Assembly: GCA_937873555.1 (NCBI GenBank)
Contig: CALMWN010000137.1
Span: 1 to 29,606, forward strand
DNA from: an uncultured Clostridia bacterium
Lineage (GTDB): Bacteria; Bacillota; Clostridia; Acetivibrionales; CALMWN01
Direction: 5' to 3'
Length of the DNA: 29,606 bases
The position numbers and the translations under genes are program-made. The notes under the pieces were generated by a model. That model was given only the letters and a program-made list of their open reading frames with translations, was not told the DNA's origin and did not search any database. Shown piece after piece: positions 23,356 to 29,606 of this stretch; position 1 is the stretch's first letter; the number at the start of each line of letters is the position of its first letter.

Positions 23356-24450
23356 ATGGATAAAAAATATGAAATACCTAAAGTATCGAAAGCATGTGTT
23401 TTGACAGGCCCCAACCAATTTGAAATTAGAGATGATGTTGAAGTAAAATTGCCAGGAAAGCAAGAAGTGCTTTGCAAAATTAGAGCGGTAGCGATATGCG
23501 GAAGTGATCCGGAAATCATTAGAGGCGACCTTGCTGGTACCTGGCCTCCGGCGTATCCCTTTGTAGCAGGCCATGAATGGGCGGGAGAGGTTGTTGCCGT
23601 GGGAGAAGATGTCCACGACTTTCAGGTTGGAGACCGTGTGGCCGGTGAGGCTCATAAGGGCTGCGGCTATTGCGATAACTGTAAAAAGGGCAGGTACACC
23701 CTTTGTCTGAACTACGGTGATACAACAACCGGGCATGAGCATTACGGATTTATTGTTAATGGCGCTTATGGACAGTATCAAAAATATTCCATCAAAAGCA
23801 TTGCTCATATGCCGGATAACGTCACATTTGCAGAGGCTGCCATGTGCGATACAACGGGTGTTGCATTGCATGGGCTGGAACTTTCCGGTGTGACCGCAGG
23901 CGGCACAGTGGCGGTTGTAGGGCCAGGCCCTATTGGGCTTTGTGCCATGCACCTTGCCAAAGTGATGGGTGCTGCGAAAGTGATTATGATTGGCCGCGGG
24001 ACCAGGCTTGCCGTAGCACAAAAACTTGGCGCGGATGCCTGTGTTGATTTTACAAAAGAAGACCCAGTCCAAGCAGTTCGAGCTTTGACAAACGGACTTG
24101 GGGTTGATGAAGCTTTTGAATGTTCAGGGGCAAAGGGAACATTCAACGAGTGTGTAAGAATGGTGAGAAAAGGCGGAAGGGTTGCATTGCTTGGGGTTGC
24201 AACCAATGATGTTGTGGAGGAACTGCCGTTTAAATATATTACACATAATGAAATAGCAATTTTCGGATCAAGGGCAAATCCCAATGTCAGCCAAAAAGTG
24301 CTCAATTTAATGGCAATCGGGCAGCTTAAAGTTAAAGATCTGATTACGCATCAATTTACTCTTGATCATTTTGCAGATGCTCTGGATACATTTGTTAACA
24401 GAAAAGGCAATGCGGTTAAAGTTGTCATTCTGCCGAACGGAGAGGAATAA
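23356..24450 (+). CDS. Zinc-dependent alcohol/polyol dehydrogenase (MDR family)
   Basis: This 364-residue medium-chain dehydrogenase has a catalytic zinc site with Cys in AVAICGSDPEI and the GHEWAGEVV motif. The structural zinc loop GCGYCDNCKKGRYTLC supplies four Cys. The cofactor-binding Rossmann turn is GTVAVVGPGPIGLCAMHLAK. Overall order matches sorbitol, threonine and butanediol dehydrogenases that use NAD(P). ATG at 23356 follows TTGGAGG; a longer frame upstream has no ribosome site. Between a lactonase and a sugar importer, it is a good candidate for oxidising the imported sugar or polyol, either to a lactone or a keto sugar. The substrate is not determined by sequence. Confidence 0.92.
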   Translation: MDKKYEIPKVSKACVLTGPNQFEIRDDVEVKLPGKQEVLCKIRAVAICGSDPEIIRGDLAGTWPPAYPFVAGHEWAGEVVAVGEDVHDFQVGDRVAGEAHKGCGYCDNCKKGRYTLCLNYGDTTTGHEHYGFIVNGAYGQYQKYSIKSIAHMPDNVTFAEAAMCDTTGVALHGLELSGVTAGGTVAVVGPGPIGLCAMHLAKVMGAAKVIMIGRGTRLAVAQKLGADACVDFTKEDPVQAVRALTNGLGVDEAFECSGAKGTFNECVRMVRKGGRVALLGVATNDVVEELPFKYITHNEIAIFGSRANPNVSQKVLNLMAIGQLKVKDLITHQFTLDHFADALDTFVNRKGNAVKVVILPNGEE

Positions 24451-24502
24451 ATAACGAGCGGAAAACAGATTAAGATTCATATTGTATTGAAAACAAAGTG
24501 GA

Positions 24503-24523
24503 TTTAAAGCTTTATGCTTTAAA
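24503..24523 (+). promoter_or_regulatory. AT-rich hairpin upstream of the binding-protein gene
   Basis: TTTAAAGC (24503-24510) and GCTTTAAA (24516-24523) form an eight-bp stem with a TTTAT loop, about 33 bases before the importer binding-protein ATG. No T run follows. It might be an operator or an mRNA element; a function is not established. Confidence 0.3.
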
Positions 24524-24556
24524 AATAAAAGTTAAAAGTAAAAGGAGGAAAAACAA

Positions 24557-25642
24557 ATGAAAAGAATGTTATCCATTCTCTTGGCATGTGTATTGATGAT
24601 TTCTGTAGTAGCGTGCAGTGGTAAGGGTTCATCATCTTCGACTTCATCTGTCGGATCAGCAGCAGGATCATCAACGCAAACTGGAAAAAAACCTGTAATT
24701 GGAGTTGCAATCTTCGATTACTCCAACAACTATGTTACCTATATACGTAACTCTATTAAGGTTCTTGCAGGTAACAAAGCTGATATCCAGATGGTCGATG
24801 CACAAAATGATCAGGTAAAACAGGTAGAGCAAATCGACCTTCTTCTCAGCAAAGGCGTTGACGCTCTATGTGTAAATGCGGTCGATCCCAAAGCTGCGTC
24901 AACAATTATCAGCAAAGCAAAAGCAGCGCATGTTCCGTTGATTTTCTTTAACAGAAGCCTATCGTCTGATGATATGAAGAGCTATGATAAATGTTGGTAT
25001 GTAGGAACAACACCAGAAGATTCAGGCAGAATGCAAGCGGAAATGGCTATGAAGGTATTTAAAGCAGACCCATCGTTTGATAAAAACGGTGACGGCGTTC
25101 TACAGTATGTTATCTTAAAGGGTACATTAGGACATCCGGATGCCGAGGCAAGAACACAGGCAGTCAAGGAAACCTTTGCAAAAGCCGGGTTTAAAACAGA
25201 GCTTCTTGACCTACAGCCCGGCGATTTCAAAACACAAACAGCAAAGGATATTACCGATGTTTGGATGGGAAAATTTGGAAATAAGATTGAGATGATACTT
25301 GCGAATAATGATGCTATGCTTCTTGGCGCAATCGAGGCCGGAAAAGCGGAAGGTTTCTTTGGTGGCGGCAAAAAAATGGGAGCCATTGGTATCAATGCAC
25401 TGCCTGAGATTTTACCGTCCATTAAAGATGGCACAATTATTGGTTCTATTCTGTCCGATGCTTATAGCGAAGGCTTAAACATCTTTACAATGGCCTATAA
25501 TGTCGCAACAGGGAAGGATGTTTACCAAGGTGTGGAAATTGCTCCTGACAATATGAAAGCCATCCGCGTACCTTACATACCGATCACAAAAGAGAATCTT
25601 AACGTAGCACAGGATATGTATAATAAAATTTTGAAGCAATAA
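24557..25642 (+). CDS. mglB: Sugar-binding lipoprotein of an Mgl-type ABC importer
   Basis: This 361-residue periplasmic-type binding protein (PBP1 fold) is anchored by the lipobox VVAC (Cys20) after the signal MKRMLSILLACVLMISVVA. A Ser/Gly-rich linker precedes the mature domain PVIGVAIFDYSNNYVTYIRN. An EF-hand-like calcium loop (DKNGDGVLQ, from residue 175) followed by GTLGHPDAEARTQ is characteristic of galactose/glucose-binding MglB proteins. Other motifs are CVNAVDPKAAS, FFNRSLSSDD and ILANNDAMLLGAIEAGK. AAAGGAGG precedes the ATG. It is the first gene of an importer whose ATPase and permease follow. The sugar is probably a hexose such as galactose or glucose, by family inference. Confidence 0.9.
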   Translation: MKRMLSILLACVLMISVVACSGKGSSSSTSSVGSAAGSSTQTGKKPVIGVAIFDYSNNYVTYIRNSIKVLAGNKADIQMVDAQNDQVKQVEQIDLLLSKGVDALCVNAVDPKAASTIISKAKAAHVPLIFFNRSLSSDDMKSYDKCWYVGTTPEDSGRMQAEMAMKVFKADPSFDKNGDGVLQYVILKGTLGHPDAEARTQAVKETFAKAGFKTELLDLQPGDFKTQTAKDITDVWMGKFGNKIEMILANNDAMLLGAIEAGKAEGFFGGGKKMGAIGINALPEILPSIKDGTIIGSILSDAYSEGLNIFTMAYNVATGKDVYQGVEIAPDNMKAIRVPYIPITKENLNVAQDMYNKILKQ

Positions 25643-25669
25643 CTAGCCAACCGACAGGTAACAAAAAAG

Positions 25670-25698
25670 CGCATAGGCTGCATTTTGCAGCCTATGCG
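25670..25698 (+). promoter_or_regulatory. Intercistronic hairpin between binding-protein and ATPase genes
   Basis: CGCATAGGCTGCA (25670-25682) and its exact complement (25686-25698) form a 13-bp stem with a TTT loop. No T run follows, so it probably stabilises the upstream mRNA or acts as a partial terminator. Either would keep the binding protein in excess of the membrane components. Confidence 0.6.
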
Positions 25699-25725
25699 TT
25701 GGTAGATGTAGGGAGATGAAAATAT

Positions 25726-27249
25726 ATGAACCAAAAAAATGTTAGTATCTCCGCGCAATATCTATTGGAAATGAACGGAATTTGTAAAAGCTTTCCGGGT
25801 GTAAAGGCCCTCGACAACGTTCAGCTGAAAATACGGCCTCATTCGGTGCATGCACTTATGGGAGAAAACGGGGCTGGAAAATCAACCCTTATGAAATGCC
25901 TGTTTGGTATTTATCAGCGAGACGAAGGTGAAATAATTTTAAACGAAAAGGCCGTGGATTTTCAAAATCCAAGGCAAGCTTTGGACAATGGTGTTTCCAT
26001 GGTTCATCAGGAGCTTAATCAAGTACAGGATCGCAGCGTAATGGAAAATATTTGGCTTGGCCGATTCCCCATGAATGGTATCGTTGTTAACAGTCAAAAG
26101 ATGTATAACGACACAAAAAAGATATTTGACAATTTATCTATTGATATTGATCCTGCTGCCATTATCGGCACACTTTCGGTTTCGCAAAGGCAAATGGTGG
26201 AAATTGCGAAGGCTGTTTCGTGCAACGCGAGAATTCTTGTTTTAGACGAGCCAACCTCATCCCTCACTGAAACTGAGGTAAAGCATCTATTCGGAATCAT
26301 TAACAACCTGCGTGACAACGGGTGCAGTATTATATATATATCGCATAAAATGGAAGAAATTCTGGAAATCTCTGATGATGTTACAGTTATGCGCGATGGC
26401 AAGTGGGTATATACCGGCGCAAGTAAAGACATTAACATCGATAAGCTAATTGCCCTTATTGTAGGTCGAGAGCTCACAAATCGTTTTCCACCCAAAAATG
26501 CAAAACCATCTAATGAGGTTATCCTACATGTAGATAATCTCACCGGTGAATATATGCCAACTGTCATTGACGCATCGTTTGAACTGAAAAAGGGAGAAAT
26601 ACTTGGGGTTGCAGGTCTAATGGGTTCCCGCAGAACGGAAACGGTTGAGACCCTTTTTGGTATTCGCAAGCGCAAGGGAGGAACCATCAAGCTGCGTAAT
26701 AAGCAAATTGAAAACAGAAATGCCAGGGAATCCATATCTAACGGATTCGCTCTTTTGACAGAGGAACGCCGTCAATCTGGTATTTTTCCAACTCTTGATA
26801 TTACTTTTAACAGTATTATTGCGAATATAGATCAGTACACCAATAAGTTTGGCATACTAAAGGAGAAAAAAATAGCAGAAGACACCAAATGGGTCATTGA
26901 TACACTTAGGGTTAAAACCCCCAATTCAAAGACAAAGATTGTAAATCTTTCCGGTGGTAACCAGCAAAAGGTCATTATGGGGCGTTGGTTGTTGACGGAG
27001 CCAACCATTATGTTGTTGGATGAGCCGACAAGGGGTGTTGATGTCGGTGCAAAATACGATATTTATCAGCTTATCATAAATTGTGTGGAAAATGGCAATG
27101 CAATAATATTTATTTCATCTGAAATGCCCGAACTGCTTGGAATATCTGACCGTATCATGGTTATGAGCAATGGGCGTGTGGCAGGCATTGTTGATGCTAA
27201 AACCGCAACACAGGAAGGTCTGCTGAGACTTGCCGCCAAGTATATTTAG
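25726..27249 (+). CDS. mglA: Mgl-type sugar ABC importer ATP-binding protein (double ABC)
   Basis: This 507-residue protein contains two fused ABC domains. Domain 1 (about 10-245) has Walker A GENGAGKSTLMKCLFG, the signature-like LSVSQRQMVEIAKAVS and Walker B ILVLDEPTSSLTETEV. Domain 2 (about 260-500) has a degenerate Walker A (GVAGLMGSRRTETVETLFG), a standard signature LSGGNQQKVIMGRWL and Walker B IMLLDEPTRGVDVGAK. The degenerate second nucleotide site is normal for the MglA/RbsA class. It energises import of the sugar captured by the lipoprotein encoded upstream. GGGAG precedes the ATG about eight bases away. The permease follows within 17 bases. Confidence 0.94.
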   Translation: MNQKNVSISAQYLLEMNGICKSFPGVKALDNVQLKIRPHSVHALMGENGAGKSTLMKCLFGIYQRDEGEIILNEKAVDFQNPRQALDNGVSMVHQELNQVQDRSVMENIWLGRFPMNGIVVNSQKMYNDTKKIFDNLSIDIDPAAIIGTLSVSQRQMVEIAKAVSCNARILVLDEPTSSLTETEVKHLFGIINNLRDNGCSIIYISHKMEEILEISDDVTVMRDGKWVYTGASKDINIDKLIALIVGRELTNRFPPKNAKPSNEVILHVDNLTGEYMPTVIDASFELKKGEILGVAGLMGSRRTETVETLFGIRKRKGGTIKLRNKQIENRNARESISNGFALLTEERRQSGIFPTLDITFNSIIANIDQYTNKFGILKEKKIAEDTKWVIDTLRVKTPNSKTKIVNLSGGNQQKVIMGRWLLTEPTIMLLDEPTRGVDVGAKYDIYQLIINCVENGNAIIFISSEMPELLGISDRIMVMSNGRVAGIVDAKTATQEGLLRLAAKYI

Positions 27250-27265
27250 AAAGGATGCAAATATC

Positions 27266-28300
27266 ATGGATATATTCGCTATAAAAGGCAGGTTGCTCCA
27301 GCCTAAAGATATCAAAAATAAACTTGTCAATAATGCTATATATATTGTTTTGGTGGTATTATTTGTAATGATTGTGGTCATAAATCCTACTTTTCTGAGT
27401 CTTAAAAACTTTGGATTTATTTTAAGTCAGTCGGCTACAAGAATGATTTTTGCATGTGCTATTGCGGGTCCCATTGTTTTAGGCGGTACGGATCTTGCAG
27501 CAGGAAGATTAATCGGTTTTGCCGGTCTTATCTCTGCATCTCTGCTTCAATCAACGGATTATGTAAGCAGAGTTTTTCCAAACCTGCCGCGGCTGCCAAT
27601 ATGGCTGCCAATCTTATTGGCAATGATAATTTGCGCGTTGTTTTCACTTGTGCAGGGATACCTTGTAGCAAAAATCAAAGTGGCGCCATTTATAGCATCG
27701 TTGGGTATGCAAATGGTTGTTTACGGCTTAATGTCGGTATATTTTGACGCGGCAAGCCATTCAGCCCCTATTGGTGTTCTTGATGAAAAATTTACCGGAT
27801 TTGCACAGAACGGTATAAACATTTTTGGTTTCAGGCTGCAGTTGATTCTTGTTTACGCTGTTGCTGTTGTTGCTTTGGTTTGGTTTATTTGGAACAAAAC
27901 AAAGCTAGGGAAAAACATGTTTGCTATTGGTGGTAATGCTGAAGCAGCGAACGTCTCAGGAGTAAATATTGTATTTAACATGCTTGTAATGTATGTTCTG
28001 GCAGGCTTACTGTACGGCTTTGGCGGTACGCTTGAAGCTGCACGTACAGGCAGCGCTACCAACGCCCTTGGACAGAGCTATGAGCTGGACGCGATTGCAG
28101 CCTGCGTTGTCGGCGGTGTCTCCATGCGCGGTGGTGTTGGTACAATTAAAGGTATTATTACGGGTGTTCTGCTGTTCCAAGTAATCAGCTATGGCCTTGT
28201 TTATATTCAGGTTAACCCGTATTTGGTCTATTTTGTAAAAGGAACCATTATCCTTATTGCCGTTGTCATAGATACAAAGAAATATGTCAAGAAAAAATAA
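27266..28300 (+). CDS. mglC: Mgl-type sugar ABC importer permease
   Basis: This 344-residue membrane protein has about ten helices. Typical features of the MglC/RbsC class are ACAIAGPIVLGGTDLAAGRL (the substrate-channel region), KVAPFIASLGMQMVVYGLMS, the cytoplasmic loop GKNMFAIGGNAEAANVSGVN that contacts the ATPase, and the conserved ELDAIAACVVGGVSMRGGVG. ATG at 27266 is preceded by AAAGGATG; an in-frame ATG 36 bases earlier lies inside the ATPase gene. It completes the three-gene importer. Confidence 0.94.
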   Translation: MDIFAIKGRLLQPKDIKNKLVNNAIYIVLVVLFVMIVVINPTFLSLKNFGFILSQSATRMIFACAIAGPIVLGGTDLAAGRLIGFAGLISASLLQSTDYVSRVFPNLPRLPIWLPILLAMIICALFSLVQGYLVAKIKVAPFIASLGMQMVVYGLMSVYFDAASHSAPIGVLDEKFTGFAQNGINIFGFRLQLILVYAVAVVALVWFIWNKTKLGKNMFAIGGNAEAANVSGVNIVFNMLVMYVLAGLLYGFGGTLEAARTGSATNALGQSYELDAIAACVVGGVSMRGGVGTIKGIITGVLLFQVISYGLVYIQVNPYLVYFVKGTIILIAVVIDTKKYVKKK

Positions 28301-28328
28301 TGCAGCTGTCATTATTTCTTGATGTGGA

Positions 28329-28355
28329 AAAAGTTTTATCAAACTTTTAATTTTG
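28329..28355 (+). terminator. Weak AT-rich terminator-like hairpin after the permease
   Basis: AAAAGTTT (28329-28336) pairs with AAACTTTT (28341-28348) around TATC, followed by AATTTT. The stem is short and has one G-C pair, so at most partial termination before the second dehydrogenase gene is expected. Confidence 0.35.
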
Positions 28356-28379
28356 TGTAAGTGAACTGTGGAGGTTAAC

Positions 28380-29411
28380 TTGAATAATAATGCAATGAAA
28401 GCTGCTGTTTTGGAGCAGTTTCATCAGGATCTTGTCATAAAGGAAATACCTATACCACTCCCAAAACGGGGTGAGGTCTTAATTAAAGTCAGAGCAAGTG
28501 GACTTTGCGGAACCGACTTACATATTCAGGATGGACGTTTACCCACCATTAAAACGCCGTATATTCCCGGGCACGAAACCGCCGGTGAAGTGTGGAAGCT
28601 AGGCGAGGATGTTACTGGTTTTGAAGTTGGTGATTCAGTTATTGTTGCAATCGATATTCTTTGCAATACCTGCCGTTTTTGCACAACTGGCAGGGGAAAC
28701 CTATGTTCTCATCTTATTCGTTTAGGGTTTGAACGTAATGGAGGACATGCGGAATATATGCTTGTACCCGCAGCCAATCTGCTTAAGTTTGATAAAAAAA
28801 TACCGTATGAAAAGGCAGCTATAATTCCTGATGCGGTTGCATGCATGTATCACGCAATCAAGAATCAAGGACAAGTTAGGGCAACAGATAGAATATGCAT
28901 TTTGGGTGTGGGTGGACTAGGGCTGCAGGGCATACAAATCGCCAAGCATTTTGGCGCGGAAGTTTATTGCACAAGCCGCCAAGATAGAAAATTAGAGATT
29001 GCAAAGCAGTATGGCGCGAACCATGTGATTAATACAACGAAAGAAAATTTAATTGAAACCATTCGAGACTTGACTTCTGGTGAAATGTGCGACGTTGTTT
29101 TTGATAACATTGGTATTGTTTCATCAATTCAAACCAGTCTTGATATATGCCGTCCGGGTGGTAAGGTTGTCATGGTGGGGTATGATGAAGATATTTTTCA
29201 TGTACAGTATCAAAGTACAGCGATGAAAGAAAAAGAAATTATCGGTATTAGGGGCAGCAACCGAAGGGATTTGGTGGAAACTATCCGTCTGGTTGAAAAC
29301 GGAATTATTGATCCGTATATTTTTAAAACCTATGCTCTGGATGAAATTAATCAGGCCATGGCCGATCTTAGAGCGGGCCGTTCTCTGGGAAGAACAGTGC
29401 TGATGCTTTGA
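28380..29411 (+). CDS. Zinc-dependent alcohol dehydrogenase (MDR family), second copy
   Basis: This MDR dehydrogenase of about 343 residues has the catalytic-zinc Cys in ASGLCGTDLHIQDG and the GHETAGEVW motif. A structural loop CNTCRFCTTGRGNLC supplies four Cys, and the Rossmann turn is ILGVGGLGLQGIQIAKHFGA. It is only distantly similar to the dehydrogenase encoded at 23356, so it is not a recent duplicate. TTG at 28380 is preferred because GGAGG lies five bases upstream. GTG at 28368 lies before that site and ATG at 28395 is further away. It follows the importer and probably acts in the same sugar or alcohol pathway. Confidence 0.9.
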   Translation: MNNNAMKAAVLEQFHQDLVIKEIPIPLPKRGEVLIKVRASGLCGTDLHIQDGRLPTIKTPYIPGHETAGEVWKLGEDVTGFEVGDSVIVAIDILCNTCRFCTTGRGNLCSHLIRLGFERNGGHAEYMLVPAANLLKFDKKIPYEKAAIIPDAVACMYHAIKNQGQVRATDRICILGVGGLGLQGIQIAKHFGAEVYCTSRQDRKLEIAKQYGANHVINTTKENLIETIRDLTSGEMCDVVFDNIGIVSSIQTSLDICRPGGKVVMVGYDEDIFHVQYQSTAMKEKEIIGIRGSNRRDLVETIRLVENGIIDPYIFKTYALDEINQAMADLRAGRSLGRTVLML

Positions 29412-29413
29412 GC

Positions 29414-29566
29414 CTATTTATAGTAAATGTTGAGATAGGGCTTTCCTCAGCCGAAGATGTAGATACCTCCATAAAAATGGGTATGGCACTCAGGTTTCCG
29501 GTATGGGGTCCGCTGGAGCATATTGATGCTGTGGGTCCATTTTTTTATCACATTCATGGATGCTAA
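29414..29566 (+). pseudogene. 3-hydroxyacyl-CoA dehydrogenase C-terminal remnant
   Basis: The frame starting just after the dehydrogenase stop reads VEIGLSSAEDVDTSIKMGMA, then LRFPVWGPLEHIDAVG, and ends in FFYHIHGC before TAA. This matches the C-terminal substrate domain of 3-hydroxyacyl-CoA dehydrogenases (the SAEDVDxAxxxGxGLR and GPLE motifs). The NAD-binding domain and start are missing, and there is no ribosome site, so only the last 50 codons of a longer gene survive. Confidence 0.65.
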
Positions 29567-29606
29567 ATACAGCATTTTTTCTAATGCCTGGTCTGAAGGA
29601 AACATG
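29567..29606 (+). other. Window edge, unassigned
   Basis: The last 40 bases contain GAAGGAAACATG, which could be a ribosome site and start codon, but the window ends there. No assignment is possible. Confidence 0.2.

Noticed and set aside
23278..24072. 264-codon minus-strand ORF
   Set aside because: It is antisense to the zinc dehydrogenase, whose zinc and Rossmann motifs are intact; the antisense product is His/Cys-rich nonsense with no ribosome site.
26094..26735. 213-codon minus-strand ORF
   Set aside because: Antisense to the double ABC ATPase, Ser/Ile-rich shadow composition, no supported start.

Overview
The window looks like a chromosomal segment of a low-to-moderate GC, sugar-fermenting member of the Clostridia, probably near the plant-polymer-degrading Ruminiclostridium/Acetivibrio group. 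The evidence is a long Gram-positive SRP RNA (with Alu domain) directly upstream of dnaX, strong AGGAGG ribosome binding sites, a YesM/YesN two-component pair, several AraC/GntR sugar regulators and lipoprotein-based sugar importers. The genus assignment is inference.

Layout. 1-1406: a GC-rich structured leader, an AEC-family membrane transporter and a 50-residue hypothetical ORF. 1461-3640: SRP RNA with promoter and terminator, then dnaX with its own promoter and a trailing hairpin. 3658-10726 (minus strand): a six-gene operon encoding an Opp/Dpp-type ABC importer (family 5 solute-binding lipoprotein, two permeases, two ATPases) that ends in a cytoplasmic GH172 (DUF2961) glycosidase. 11229-14466 (plus strand): the divergent YesM-type histidine kinase and YesN-type AraC response regulator. 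The shared intergenic region carries an 18-bp inverted repeat that is a good operator candidate. 14623-15598: ybaB-recR with a terminator. In many Firmicutes dnaX, ybaB and recR are adjacent; here the roughly 11-kb oligosaccharide locus separates them.

15599-16761 is a stretch of decayed genes: a pentapeptide-repeat fragment, a CheY-like receiver fragment and a headless AraC regulator. 16770-19928 holds an intact AraC regulator, divergent from a TIM-barrel sugar isomerase/epimerase and a Gfo/Idh/MocA dehydrogenase. Perfect direct repeats with a 21-bp period sit beside the -35 region of the isomerase promoter. 20033-21112 is decayed again: an amino acid permease that lost its middle in frame, an IS91-like transposase remnant, and fragments of minus-strand genes around it.

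21364-29411 (plus strand) is a sugar-oxidation cluster: GntR/FCD regulator, beta-propeller lactonase, zinc alcohol dehydrogenase, an Mgl-type sugar importer (binding lipoprotein with a calcium loop, double ATPase, permease) and a second zinc alcohol dehydrogenase. A remnant of a 3-hydroxyacyl-CoA dehydrogenase follows. Two copies of the motif ATACAAyATCCAA flank the GntR gene and suggest an autoregulated unit. The likely logic is import of a monosaccharide, NAD(P)-dependent oxidation to a lactone or keto sugar, and lactone hydrolysis; the later steps are not in the window. All functional statements rest on motif reading without database searches.
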